A stretch of DNA of 64,000 nt from Spirodela intermedia (lineage: Eukaryota > Streptophyta > Magnoliopsida > Alismatales > Araceae), in contig LR746267.1 in NCBI GenBank assembly GCA_902729315.2, forward strand, positions 2,556,886 through 2,620,885, given 5' to 3'. The notes under the pieces are model-generated. The model had not been told where the DNA came from. It did not search any database and saw only the letters and a list, made by a program, of their open reading frames with translations. Both the position numbers and the translations under genes were made by a program. Shown here in pieces: positions 24,639 to 37,900 of the stretch (position 1 is its first letter; every line of letters begins with the position of its first letter).

Positions 24639-25289
24639 TGATGTAGCCCAAGACACAAACTGAAGTTTCAACTTCGAATTTGGGCCCACTTATCCTAAAT
24701 TTAGGCTATACAATGAAAAGTGCTAAAAAGAGAGCCCACATATGTTACTAGTGGACTAGAGGTCTGAAAAGTAATATTTATTTTCTAGAAGGGGGTTTAA
24801 TATGGTTCAGTCTATACCTAAGATCTATTTAAGATCTCAAACAATCAAAGTCTATACTTAAGATTTATTCAATATATCTACCTATTAGATTTTATTTCAA
24901 GTCATTTTAGAGTTAGTTAGAGATTTTTAGAAGATTTGTCCAAGATCTAATTTGTTTTAAAATTTACTTTAAGTTATTTCATAGCTAATTAAACTCTATC
25001 CCTATGATCTATCAAAATCCTCCTTTTGGGAGCACCCCACCTCATTTCTAGGCTTATATAAAAGCTCTTATTGTAACTTGAGATTCTCACTTTTGAGTTG
25101 AATCAGTTTTCTCTACTATAAGAACCTTTCCCTCTTACTTGTGGATTCAGGCACCTCCTTGTGGATTCAAGAGTTGAAGACCTCGAATTTGTGGATTCAG
25201 ATGTTAGTTTCTTCCCCAAGATTAGGGTTTTGTGGATTCAAGCCCAAAACTTATTTATCTTTTGGGTTACTATTGTGTCATGTTACAAT
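24639..25289 (+). repeat. LTR, plus orientation (left of a tail-to-tail pair)
   Basis: Starts TGATGTAGCCCAAG. It is matched in inverted orientation by 27088-27782 at moderate divergence. It has a TATA box (CTTATATAAAAGC) at 25053-25065, followed by four copies of TTGTGGATTCA at 25139, 25159, 25189 and 25230. After about 25290 the sequence jumps into a retroelement interior. Confidence 0.78.
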
Positions 25290-25291
25290 AT

Positions 25292-25680
25292 TGAATACAT
25301 TGAGTCATAAGATTTTAACTAATTCTTATCCCCAATCATTAGAGGAAGACCAAATAGATTAGTTATTAAAAGTAAATAAAAGTCTTAAGGTTGAAAATAT
25401 AATAGCATAAAATTTGAGTAAGATCATTTATTGCTCGTAGTTGATGAATGAAGATAGTGAGGATGATGAGGAGGAATAATTGTTAAATGAAGAATTAGTA
25501 CCTAATTATGAAAGAATTATTCAAATTTATCAGAAGTAATGGCAAAAATAAAGAAAAATAGAAATTTAGAGAGGAAAAATCAGCTGATTTTGGAGATGTA
25601 AGAGATAAAATTATTAAATCTAATCAATATTTTGCAGCAATAGACTTTAATAGTGATGATGATGATGCATATTGATGTGC
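25292..25680 (+). pseudogene. gag-downstream acidic region of an Athila-like element, fragment
   Basis: Clearly homologous in the same orientation to 56937-57310 (shared GAATACATTGAGT, ATCATTTATTGCTC, GATGAATGAA, TGATGATGAGGAG, and GAGGAAAAATCA near the end). The reading frame is destroyed by stops and indels. It is fused directly to the LTR at 24639, so the leader and most of gag have been deleted. Confidence 0.8.
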
Positions 25681-25859
25681 ACTTATCATTGTGTTTAAAT
25701 CTCCATTATCTAATATTAGTATAGAAGTAATTTTTAGGTCAAACACAAGGAGATTGATTAATTCATCATTAAAACTAATTTAGTTTATATACAAAGTGAT
25801 TTTAATATCGTATTAATATTTAACAGAAATAATAAAATAAAAGGGTGAGGTGATAAGAA

Positions 25860-26145
25860 TAAAGGAAAGGAAGTAGAAAAAGAAAAGAGAAGAGAGAGCT
25901 CTCACGAAGGACAAGAGAAGAGATCTCTCACAAAAGAGAGAGAAAGAGAGAAGAGGAAATCTCACATGAGATAGAGAGAGAGAGGGAGATTAATCAAGAG
26001 AGAGAAAGAAAAGGAGATCGATCAAGAGAGGGGGAGAGAAGGAGAACAATCAAGAGAGAGGGAGAGAAAGGGAGAGATCTCACGAGAGACGAAGAGAGAA
26101 GAAGAGGTCTCACAAGAGAGAGAGGAAAAGAAATAAGATGATAAT
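25860..26145. repeat. purine-rich imperfect tandem repeat
   Basis: A nearly pure GA tract with repeated variants of GATCTCACGAGAGA and GATCAATCAAGAGAG. Not coding. Confidence 0.8.
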
Positions 26146-26279
26146 AAAGAAAGAGAGAAATACGGTCGACTCATTTTCACTGTGACCATTATTCTCGAAC
26201 GAATATGTGTTTAAGAATTCACACACATGACATGAGGTCAGCTGTGAATCTCTCCAATTTATTTTAACCATTGAATACT

Positions 26280-26960
26280 CATTAATCAGCCTCCTCCCTA
26301 GGCTTAGGCAACCTCTCTAAAGCTTGAATTAGTATACTCATCTGCTGTTGTAATACCGTTGTGGTCTATTGCAAATGCACTTAGAGTTCCTACAACTCTC
26401 TCTTGATGCACTTCATTCTAGGGTCATCAAACTTAGGAGGTATCATGTAGCTCTAATACCAAATTTATAAGAACCTATTTTCTCTTGGTGACAAAAGAAA
26501 AAAATAAATCTAAGAGTAATTGCTTAAGAATTACAATCTCAAAAAAGATTACTCTTGAATGAGTTTCTGATCATTCAAAAGAAGAAGAACATGAGAAGAA
26601 AGGGAGAAAGAAGAAGATACAACCACTACAATATCTTGTTTTCTTTCCACAACTTTCTTATTTATAAGCAGTGTTTATCCTTCTAGAAGTGTCTAACTAT
26701 TTCTCCATTTCATGGGTATTGTATGTGGCTTAGTTGTTTAGATCATTTATTCTGCTATACTAGTAGTAAGTGGGGATACATTTAATCACATTGTCCTGGT
26801 TCACGATTTCATCTCAAACCATCTTTAGTTTTGGTTCATGTATAAGTGAATCCATGAGAACTTTCCTTGCTTACTTAATCATTATAGTTCTTGGACCGGT
26901 GATCGAACCAATGTCTTTATCTCAGATGTCAACCGACTCTGATCAAGGATCTCTTCTTCT
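26280..26960 (-). mobile_element. LTR retrotransposon 5' end: LTR, primer-binding site, gag start
   Basis: Read on the minus strand, an LTR-like stretch with a TATA box (CTTATAAATAAG, about 26659-26670) ends at about 26470. It is followed by TTGGTATTAGAGC, one base off the initiator-Met tRNA primer site TGGTATCAGAGC. A gag-like start follows (MIPPKFDDPRMKCIKREL, about 26387-26441). Stops break the gag. The outer edge of the LTR is uncertain. Confidence 0.6.
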
Positions 26961-27087
26961 TGTACTTCTCTTTTTTTAGCTGAGCTGTTTTGTCTAAAAT
27001 GCCCATTAGATCATCTTGTAAAGGACTCTTACCTGATCAATGGTATATTCATCTACCCTAACCATTAATGACTTTTGATGATTAGAG

Positions 27088-27782
27088 GTATTATGATGTA
27101 GTAATAATGTGGAAGATAAACAAGATCTAAGCTTGAATCCACAAAACTGTAATCTTCGAGAAGAAACCAACTTTTGAATCCACAAATTCAAAGTCCTCAA
27201 CCTTTGAATTCACAAGGGGGTGCCTGAATCCACAAGTAAGAAGAAAAGGTTTTCATAATAAAGAAAACTGATTCAACTAAAAAGTGAGGATCTCAAGTTA
27301 CAATGAGAACCTTTATATAGGCCTAGAAAGGAGGTGGGGTGCTCCCAAAAGAAGATCTTAACAGATCATAGGAACAAAGTCTAATTAGCTCTAAAATGAC
27401 TTAAAAAGACTCTGACAAATTGAGATCTTAGACATATTCTTTAGAAATATTTTGACTAATACTGAAATGACTTAAAATAGGCTCTAACAAGTAGATATAC
27501 TGAATATATCATAGGTACAGAAAGATTTTGAGCAGATCTTAGGTACAAACTCTGACAATTAGAGATTCTGAACAAATCTTAGGTACAAATTGAACCACAT
27601 TAAAGTCATTTTTAGAAGTAAAAAGACATAAAGTAGAAAAAAAATATTACTTTTCGGACCTTTTGTCCATTGTTGACATATGTGGGCTTCTTTTTTAGCA
27701 CTTTTCACTTTATGGACTAAATTTAAGATAAGTGGGCCCAAACTCAAAGTTGAGACTTCAACTTGTGTCTTGGGCTACGTAA
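27088..27782 (-). repeat. LTR, minus orientation (right of a tail-to-tail pair)
   Basis: Inverted, diverged copy of 24639-25289, with the same TATA box (CTATATAAAGG, about 27306-27316) and four forms of TTGTGGATTCA in the same place (27120-27240). Just outside its start, reading minus, is a polypurine tract (TTTGGGGGGAGG, 27791-27802). This LTR is therefore the 3' LTR of a minus-strand element whose interior should lie above 27.8 kb. Confidence 0.78.
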
Positions 27783-27809
27783 TATTATTCCTCCCCCCAA
27801 ACGAATTAT

Positions 27810-29660
27810 ATAATCCTCTTGTTTGAGTTGCACCGACAAGCTATCATGATCATTTGGTGCCACTCAATATATTGTTCTCTTATAACAATTGGTTGGGAGG
27901 ACCACCAACTGAGTAAATAGGATCTGGGTTACGTTTTCTGGTGCATCTTCGTCACCGATGGCCTCGGATTCTTATCACCCTCAGCAACCAACAGCGATGG
28001 CCTCGGATTTTGCCACCCTTAGAGATGAGGAAAAGCAGGTCTGATGCAAGATGAATATGATTGATGCGGATGAAATGAGTAGAGAACACAATGGGTAAAT
28101 AACAAGCCACAAAACACAGCCCACTCGGCTGGTTTCGAGCTTACACGGCTAAATCCGATGCCGGTGGAAACACGTATGAGGAAAGACGTGATGAAATCAA
28201 AACACACGACCATTAGAGAGGGTTGAGAGGGGACGTTCGACGTTTGCACGCCACAATGTTGACGTCGATGGCAGAGCAGAAGAGGACAAGCCCGTCGCGG
28301 ATCCAACTACGTGGTTAGTTGGCGGGGGGGGGTCAAGGGGGAAAACCGCCCCCTTGCGGGGTTCTGGGCAGCGCCCCAAAACCTAAATCCGATGCTGGAC
28401 GAAGCAGGGCGTGCAGGGTGCTGATCGGCACGTTGCCGGGCACACAGTGCTGACAGAGAGACCCGCCGGTGACGACAAAAAGGGTTGATCAGAAAGTCTT
28501 ATGAAGATCAAAGCCATCGTTCAATAGAAACCGTAGGCCTATTTATACGCTTCGGGAGGAGAGAGAGGATTACAACCTAAAGTAAATAAAAGGAAGTCAA
28601 AGATGAGTAAGTCCTAATCGTAATAGAAAGTTCGTTCCGGAGCTCGGGTCTGCCGGTGGCCACGTGGAGTGGCTTTGGTAGTTTGCGGGGTCTCCGGAGG
28701 AGGTGACGTGGAGTCCAATCATGTCGTGGTCGCCGATGGTGGGACTAGGGTCCATGCCCCACCAAGGTCGGGCTCGCAAGAGGCTTGCAGGTCACACATT
28801 CCTCCCCCGTGAAATAGGGTCTCGCGGATTTTCACTGTAGCAGAATAGATGATGTCGGGTGTAACGATCATGGGTCAGGGGAGTTGCACCTGCGAGCTAT
28901 GGCGACTGGGTTTAAATTTGTAAAATACATAATGGTCTGTATATTCCATCATCATTAGCCATAGCATCATGATCTGTGCTGGGTCCAAGCAAGAGCGGTG
29001 AGACCGGTGGTGGAGGCTGGCAACGTGGCAGCTGTCGCACTTCCCAGGGACTAGTGGTGCACTACCTGGTGTGTCACGGGGACAGTGGCACTAGGCTCCC
29101 CCACTGGGCCTCGCTGCTGTTGTTTGAACCCTTTGCAACCTACCTATATCTTCTCTGACGATCTGGGAATCAGGCGAGGCTTCCTCACCTCATGGTTTTG
29201 TTGTCTGCCTTCGTTCCTTCGTGAGAGTTCGTTTGTTTCCCGTCCCGATCATCGATCGATCTGTTTTCTTCAGCCATCCGTTATTTTCCGTGGGGATTAC
29301 TCGTTCATCGTGATCTTTCGTTCTTTTTTCCCTTTGTCGTCCGTCGTTCTCCGTAGTGATTTTTTTTCGACTATTCCGCTTTAGGCTAGGGAAGCAGGCA
29401 CTACAGGTCCTAGCTTATCAATGTCCTCAGGTTATCCTGGGGGAATTGGCCCAAAAATGGGATAGGGGTCAAGACGCAGCCGGGCGCCGGCGGCTTACTC
29501 AAGTGCCCCCCGAACCGCGCGTTTCCGGTGTTTTCTGTCGTGATTTTTCTTACGACCATTTCTCATTTTCACTACACGATTTTCCATCTGACTCTCCTCG
29601 TTCCGCCATGGTTCATCGTTCCTCCGTGATTTTCCATCTCGTTCGTCCTGCTAAGGATTG
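27810..29660. other. LTR-like, GC-rich debris; no gene
   Basis: A minus-strand TATA box (CGTATAAATAGG) lies at about 28539-28550. A G-rich tract at 28322-28330 stands next to GGGGCGCTGCCC-type text, common in some copia LTRs. GATGGCCTCGGATT occurs twice (27957 and 27996). From 28970 to 29660 open plus frames show no family. I could not set element borders. Confidence 0.4.
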
Positions 29661-29689
29661 AGAAGAAAGAGAGATAAAAGTCGTCACGT

Positions 29690-30080
29690 GTCTTGGCTAT
29701 ATTATGTATGGAAAGTCTGGGGTTTTTACGACGAATAATTCATCCATGTGATTAGAGCCTTTGAAAAATTTATAGCTTAAGCCAAGGGGAAAGGAGAAGA
29801 GAAACTTTATAGTGGTGGCATGTCTGATCTCAGCGTTTTGTTCCTCATCTCTGAAAAGGGAAACAATATTCCGAGTTCATCCTATACGAGGTAAACCAAA
29901 TGTATCCCTTGATTACTTCATTCTCTCTGTCCATCCTCACTATCTCATAAAGTTTTTGTTCTCTTTCATTCTGACTTCCTTTTTCTCCACGTTGGTTGTG
30001 ATATGAGTGAAATGATCAATTAAACCCACGGCATCTTGTAGTGAAGGCGATTAGAACAGTTTCGAGAAAATAATTTGAAC
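29690..30080. repeat. diverged repeat related to 4080-4510
   Basis: Direct-orientation partner of the 4.1-4.5 kb segment. Both run from a TATGGAAA(A/G)TCTGGGGT block to an AAACCC(A/C)(C/G)GGCAT block over about 390-430 bases with many changes. Confidence 0.5.
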
Positions 30081-30089
30081 AGATTGCGA

Positions 30090-31990
30090 GAGCTTAGGCA
30101 TTATTAACCTATTGACGGTTTTCAACATGGTGCCTGTGTGGCATCATGCCCTTTTCTGCACCATTTCAGATGTAGACAAGGTTATATATACATGGAGAAG
30201 GTCCTTAAGTTCTTAGTCTGACCTACCAAACCCACCCCTCTCTTAGATCGCTACATACTCGTCTCCTCTTTCTCCTCTCTCTCCCTCTATAGGCTGGTGG
30301 GTTAAACTCAGGGCGTCTGCCGCAGCGATGTTAAGTGACAATAGACTAATCTTTCCTTAAGGGGAGAGCAGAGGTGACACCGATCACCACAATCCCCGTC
30401 TCCACCGATCTCCAAGGAAAAACCCACGTTGATACGATACTTTCACAAAGATGGCTCCAATGGGGTCAAGAAGTCACATTATACCTCGGAATCGCTCTCA
30501 AAAATATCCCTCTGTTGTCGGCTTTATATCCAGCGCATTAAAATTTATATCAACGCAATTCGGCGTGGACGCGTGGACACAACTGCCGGGGAAGTGGAGC
30601 CGACGGGGCTGGACGCTGCAGGCATGCAAAGCTCTGGCTGTGACCGCCGTCAAAAATCTATGGCGCCAGGTGTGCCTCAAGAACAGTCATTCCTCCACCA
30701 AACCAGGTACCGCCATTTCGTGGTGCCGCCGCCAGCTGTTTCCAGGAGCCGACTTCAACCTGCTGACATAGAACTGAGCATCCAATTACCAAAAAAAAAA
30801 AAAAAAGAACTGGATGTATGGTTAAATTCGTCTCGGGTGATCACGGCTGAACAGAAGCAGCACCTGCCACCATCTTGCTGCTAAACTAAGAACCCTAGAA
30901 CAATTTGGGAGAGAAGTCTCCCGCTGATCCACACCACCTGCAACAGCGGATAGAGTTTTCGAACGGCCGAGAGTTAGCCAAGCGATTTGGTATTCTTGAT
31001 CCCTGCCTGTTAGATATTTTTCAAGGCATATTTCACAACACTTTATGGCATGTGGAACAGAATAGCAACAAAAATGATATCTCATGCTTGGTGCCAACTG
31101 TTAATACTTGTTCAAATTTCAATAACAATTAAACGTTGAACCAAAAACTTTGGCTACTGTAACAAAGAACTTCAATGTTCTAATGATATCGCATTATCAG
31201 CTTAAGTGAACAGGCAACTGGGTCTGGTTGCCTGGAAGATTCACAATCGTAGAACTTAACAGTAGAATTTAAATCTGCATACAACGCTGAAAGGAGTTTT
31301 TTCCTGTTTCTCCGATCAAACAAGTGAGGCCAATGATGCAATCTACACACTGTCAGCTAACACGATCAAAACATTATTTTAAATTAGAAAAGCTATAAAT
31401 CAATGTCAACGCGGCTAACAGAATCAAATCACCTGGAATGGCTAGCACACTGCTTCATCTTGCAAATAGAAAAGAGGCAAATACTGAGTGGCGGTACATG
31501 CAGTGCAGATTCTCTTAGTATGCCCAAACAATGGCTTAGAGAAGAGGACTTCTCAAAAGAGCTTCGGGGGACCTGCTGCGGCAAAAATGCTGAGAGAACT
31601 GCAGGAGATGCCTATGGTTAGTAGTGAAACAAGTGCGAGCAACAGGGGCCAAAAGAATGCAATGCATTTTATCTTCAGTGGAACTTCCGTCGACTAGTCT
31701 GAACAGTATACTATCTTACCGCATATTTGAAAGCTGAGATGCCTATGCCAATATTATCCTCTAAAATAGTAAGCCTTGACCAAAACCCGATGCCCGAACA
31801 GGCAAACCTGGTTGCGTAGAGGTAAAGTATTAATTTGCAACCACATGGTGGGTACTATGTTAAATGTAACCAAAACCAAATCGACTGATGGGTCACCTCC
31901 GTATCATAGATGACTTGAGATGGCAGGATCATGCCTCTCCTGAAGAAAATGACCCTAGTTGTGACATTGCGGAACATGTTCAAGCAACGC
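30090..31990. other. region downstream of UBP26, no gene seen
   Basis: Includes the expected 3' untranslated region of UBP26 (minus strand, below 32000) and a 16-base poly(A) run at about 30791-30806. Short frames at 30429-30884 show no family features. Confidence 0.45.
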
Positions 31991-31999
31991 CATTATGGT

Positions 32000-34900
32000 T
32001 TATATCACTAACAATACCTGAATGGAAACATCCGACAGCAAAAGGGACCCACGAAAACCTTCTTCGGCTTGATGTGACCCAAAATTCTGCTCCGAAAGCT
32101 CATCTAGAAGTAGCAAAGAAATGGACATTTTACACACGGATCGATCAATGGTCTCGAAAAGGGTTGTTACTCAGTGGTTCTTTCATACCAGCTATGTCGC
32201 GGTTCTCATGAATCTCGGAGTCAGTGACCCGCAGAACATCTCCAGGAAAAATATTCTTGTCAGCTAGAGTAGCAGAGTCACCTTCAATTTCCATAAAACC
32301 TTTGTGAAGCTTCTGGTTTTCCTTCACTACCTGTTGCACGTTTCAATAACATGAATTTATAGCATTTTGACACATAAAAACGCCATAATCAGTACTATGC
32401 AGAAGGTTACACTGACACTAAAAACTGAAGATTACACCCTCAATTAGATATCCTTTTCTTCTTCTGTTTGGGAAACATACTATGCAGGTTGCAGAATTCC
32501 TAAAAAAATCGGCAAATTTTTAAGTGGGGATGGTATACAACTAAAAAATTATGGAGGATAAATGGCCAAAAGGAGACACCAACAAGAAAGTTCGAAAAGA
32601 ACATAAATGTCTGTAAGCATTATTTTAAAAACGTTCTTTCCTGATTAGGTAGAGCTGGCAAAAATGTCAAAATAATAGTAGATTAGTAACATAAAAAAAC
32701 TAACTTCTACTGCTAACTCTGCACAAAAAAAATGTAAATCATATTTCAGTGACATATTCATACCCCGAAGCACTCCCAAATCATCATCTTCACCTGATAC
32801 ACTGATGTTGAGCCTGATACTCTGAAATTACAAATTTTACCGGATGATGTTCTCCGTGAACGCTTGGAAGTTCTACGATCTGGCTCAGATATATTTACAG
32901 AAGCTTCTAAAAGTGATACTGGAACTTCTCTGCCGCGAATGAGGTGCACACTAATTTCCTCATTGGAATAGTTCAGCTTGCGCATCAGCTCACAGCTAGC
33001 TCTTTCTCCAATACAGTCTTCACAAATCTAGAAAACACATGGAGATGCTAAATAAGCTAACCATGGCATTCTATAACTCAGAAAGGCTATGGGTGTTGAT
33101 CATAAAACTTGCAGTAACTTTTGAATGCACGGTATTATATGAACTCACTTGAGGAATGAAAGAAAATGGAAGGATGAAAGCATGTCACAGAGGGCCTTAG
33201 TGAACCTTATAGGGAAAAAATAGTGAGTTCACACTAGCAAACGTTAACATGTAAATTATGCATCTCCCTTGTCTTACGTCTGGATCAGACTTGATAATAA
33301 GATCCTTAGGCTCTAGCTCACAAGATACTTCCTCATTTGACAAATTTAAATCCTCTTCTGACATTGGGATCCCTTCACAATGTCCAGCAACTTTATTTGT
33401 GAGGCGAACAATTTCAGCAGAAATGCCTTTCTCCTCAATAGCTTTCCATTCTATACAGAAAAGCTTCCAGTCACTCTCTGGAATTATCGTTAAGCCATCA
33501 GCCTGAAATATTACACAAGAAAAAAATGAATATATAAAGATAATTAGAAATTGGAATATACATTAGTAACAGTATCATTTGAAAGTTTTACACATTACAC
33601 AGGTTGAGTAAACATAAACAAGATGGTGACAACAAGAGTATAAGCATGAATAGAAGACAAAGAGAACACGAGTTCGGAAGGAAGAATGAAAGTAAGGTCT
33701 TTTTAACTGTTGAACCGTGAAAGAAAGGGGATGCGAGTTAGGAGCCACATCCCAGGACCCATTATACCCATTGTGTAGGAGATTAGTTGGCTTGTCAAGG
33801 AAAATATCCTATCCCGGTCTGATTAAAGTTCTAGCAGATGCAATAGTAAACATGAACTGAAATGCTGGTAATCATCAACATAGTCGTTAAAAATAGGAAC
33901 AAAAAGGGAAAAAAATTAAAAGGCAAGGAGGAAATTCACTTACACTTGACAACTTTTGTGTGAGCAGACCACGCTTGCAAACAAGCCCAAGAGGCCTTTC
34001 GAGCAGTCGTCCATGCTGGTACATAAAAAGATCAACAATATTGCCAAGGAAACATAGCAGTTTTGGAGCTAAGATTCCAGGCTAAAAAGGCCTGAGTTGA
34101 CAGGACGGAAAGACAAGCTTCTTCACTGCGATGGAAAGCCAGACCTTACTACGTTATCACTGGCTAATCTACCAACTCCAATTTACCCATATTTGGAGTA
34201 CCAAAGATAATAGGAGAGAGGCTGAGACTTAAATTTGATACCCTCATCCCGTACAGCAATGGAGGAATATATTGTAGATGATCTTAATTGAAGGAAAAAT
34301 ATAAAGACAGCAGGACAAATAACCAATGTTTAGTGCGTACGGAGGTCACAGACAAAAGGATGGTCGTGTTTAGAAACGACTAAAAAAGTTTTGCAGAAAA
34401 CAAGTGAAAATATATAGCAAGGGACATAGAGAGACGGTTTATACTACAGTGGTATTATAACACGAGGGATGTGACTCTGGCAGGCATCAATGTTAGAGTA
34501 GGAAAATATCCAAAATGCCACAATCTTCGAAGCATAGGTCCTAAATTGGAGACTCGGAAGAATTGTTTTAGCCTTCAATAGCTGTTGAGGTTACGATTGT
34601 CCCAAAGAGATTTGATTATGCGGCAACAGGTGCTTGGCACAAAACTATCCCTCAAAAATGGGGATCAGGAAACCCCTTCAAAATGAAAATTTTAGCATTG
34701 AAAACCTAGAATAGCAGACTTCCTATATTCAAGATATTATTCATTTCCATGGTCACTACCAAGATTCCTCATAGTAAAGTCAATAGTGTCATCTTCAAGA
34801 AGAAATCGAGGCTCTATAGATCATCTTGGCACTAGCATTGGATACTCGAAAATGACCACAAGGTTACATAATCCTTTATGACACATCAAGTAACGTGAAT

Positions 34901-37900
34901 CTTCAGATGAGAGTACCTAGCAAAAAACGATCATCAGTCTAAATCACGTTTGAGGAAAGGACTAAGATCATCTCCAAAGGGGAGGGACATCAGCTTTTTT
35001 ACTCCATGAGGATGTAGTGGTGAGTATCTCTATCCACATTGGATGTTGGCATACCTCATTGATTCTTTATGAGATACCCTTTTTAGGGCAATTGAGACAG
35101 TGCAATCATACATGATGCCACCCACTTCATGAAAGATATCTTACAAAACCCTTGGACAGTAGGAAGGAGACCTTACAAATCGATTTTTCTGCTAAAAAAA
35201 TTCTTTTCAATATACAACAGGGTTGTAGAAAGTTAAAAAATCAATCGGAAATATTTTGATGTCACCTTTTCGCATTTTAGTGAATTGACAACGACCTCCA
35301 AGCATTCAGGTTCAACGGAAGAACTATTCTTCCCTGTTGTCGTGATATACGCTCTCCATTTTGTGAGCCACAATGATGGCACCAAGAAGTACTTATCACC
35401 AGGGTAAAGGTTAATGATTTTCCCAGAAAATAACCTTTCATGACTCTGCCGCTGTTTAAGCTTTGACTCTCTGCAATGTTAACAAAAACGTAAAAGTTTA
35501 CAAGACCACATTACAGAGGAAGACGAAGTATTATCGTGTACCTAAGGCTACCCGTAAGGGATGCAACTTCCGAAAGTTCCTCGTAGCAAGTTTTACAAGG
35601 CTGCGAATCAGAATGGAACACTTGGCAGCCCAATAAATCATCTGCTTTCGCAGCATTAGCACTTTCAAGAAGAAACAGCCAGAGGCTCTCAGGAACCTGG
35701 ACACGCTTTGCACCAGGAGCCTGTTCTGGCAGTAAGTTACCATGGGAACATCTGAGAGATGCTGTAGGCCCAGCATCAGCATCACATCGGTTATCAACAT
35801 TTTTTCTACGCAACCAATGATTCAACCTAAAGAGAAAAAAAAAATAATGTGATAGTATGCTCAAAAGGAAACACCACGGAAAAAAAAGGAACCAAAATCA
35901 TCTGGATAGAATGAAATTTCTGGGTTTAGAGAAAATAATGATTTTCCTACCGGAATGAAAAATTTAGAATAACCACGACACAAGAAATAGCTAAGAATAT
36001 GTTTTGGAACGTAAAGATGGAAGCTATGCATAACCTGTTCATGTGAATAGAGAAGATCCTGATGTTTTGCAAACATAAAGATATTTCCATATACAAAACA
36101 AAAAATCGAGAAATATGGATACAAATAGCAAGATCATACATTGTGTATCGATTCATTAGTTTTGTCTCTTGGAATGATAAAAACTGTATCATTATGTTGA
36201 TGCATGCTACAAGGAGCGCGAATGATTGAGAGACTAAATAATTAAATATATACTTAGTTTATCCATAAAACTATCTTCCCAATTGTTAACAAAATAAAGT
36301 CGGACTTGAGATTTTGATCATCAACTTTTTTAATGTGGCCCTGACACTATGAGGAGATATGGTTAAAGAGGAAACCAAAACTCAAATATGATAGAGTTAC
36401 TTCATTTCTTTCACTATGCGATGAAAATGAATTCATAGCAATTTTAACCATTTCAAAATTTAAAAATAGAGGCTCCACGGCAGCATTTGTCACTGCATGC
36501 CCAAAAATAGAGGAGAATCCGTAGAACCAGTTGTTTTTCCATTGCTAGTTTTCCAATTGTTATGACAAGGTGCAATATGTTTAATTGTTGAGAGAATAGT
36601 CAGCGTGCATTTCGCATACATCTGCTTAGCCCATACACCTGGTCTTCACATCTGACATCAATTATTTTAATTATGGTCCATACTCTTTATCGATCAAACA
36701 AATGTGTCAATTACCAACACGTGGTTACATGCTTGAGTATCAGAATAAAAGAATATAATCCGAACAGGGAATGGACTGGCAGAAGATGGGCAATGGTTAA
36801 CCCAGAAAAATACCAAAAAATGTGCAGATAACAAAAAATACAAAAGTTAACATAAAGTCCCGAGAAAAAATAACTAATACCATGTTCTCGACACATAATA
36901 TAATTTTCCATCAGTCCACTTCCCAGCTAGTGCCGCCTCTGCGAATTGCTTCATGGCAGCCCTTCGATCTCGGTAATCATCAGCTGAAACAAAATTCCGG
37001 GCTTCTTCCTTCAGGCACTCAATGCAGTAGTCATCACCGCTCAAAATCGGGCGACCTCCATACTGAAAATGAGAAACATTGAAAACATCAAGTGAAATTA
37101 AACAGGAGACAGTCCAAAAATGAGGCATGAATATGCATAAAATTCGGGGTCCAAAACGTATCAAACGAATAAAGTGAAGATGAGAAAACCATTTTAAAAT
37201 CTTATTGCATCACAAATGATTACTTTAAACAGGTGGATGAGTAATTAGCAATTGACAATGGTCAGAGGCACAGGCATTGCATCCCCAATGCTCTCACACT
37301 AAATAGATCCGCCTGCTTTAGATAGGAACCACGCAACCGTTAAATTGGAAAATGAGGTATTATTATGCGATAATTCTTTCTGCTACACTGCTAAATTGGA
37401 GGAACGAATGGACATCCACACCTGGTAGAATTTGCCTGGAATCTTTAGAGGAGCTCGAGTCAAAATAGGATAGGAGATGCCATGAGAAAACAGCAGGGTA
37501 GGAGAAATGGATATTACTGCATACAACAATTTGAGACATGACAGGGAGAAAACCATGAATATTCACATTGAGTTTGAAAGGAAAGATCGAGGGTGAATAA
37601 ATGGGGCAGAGACTATGTTGATACTTGTGTTTCCTCCACCAAACGGGAATATGATTGTCAGGCTGAGTGAAGAAGCGGGAAACCTTTTCCCATTGTGATT
37701 AGAATGTTTTATTTTAAAATATGGGGATACGATAGAAGAATTTACAGATTCATGTTCTTTTGGTCATGTGTGATGTATGACACCAACGGCTTCTGAAATA
37801 ACTGAGAAATAGATCAGAATAAACTTAGGAAATGAAATAGATTTGATAGAAATATCATATCATAGAGAGGAGGCAGTATCTTGATAAAAATGATGCAAGG

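Noticed and set aside
32145-32330. Ending UBP26 at the stop at 32145
   Set aside because: An 85-nt GT-AG intron followed by an exon matching the known C-terminus is the better model; the earlier stop is kept as a possible retained-intron form.
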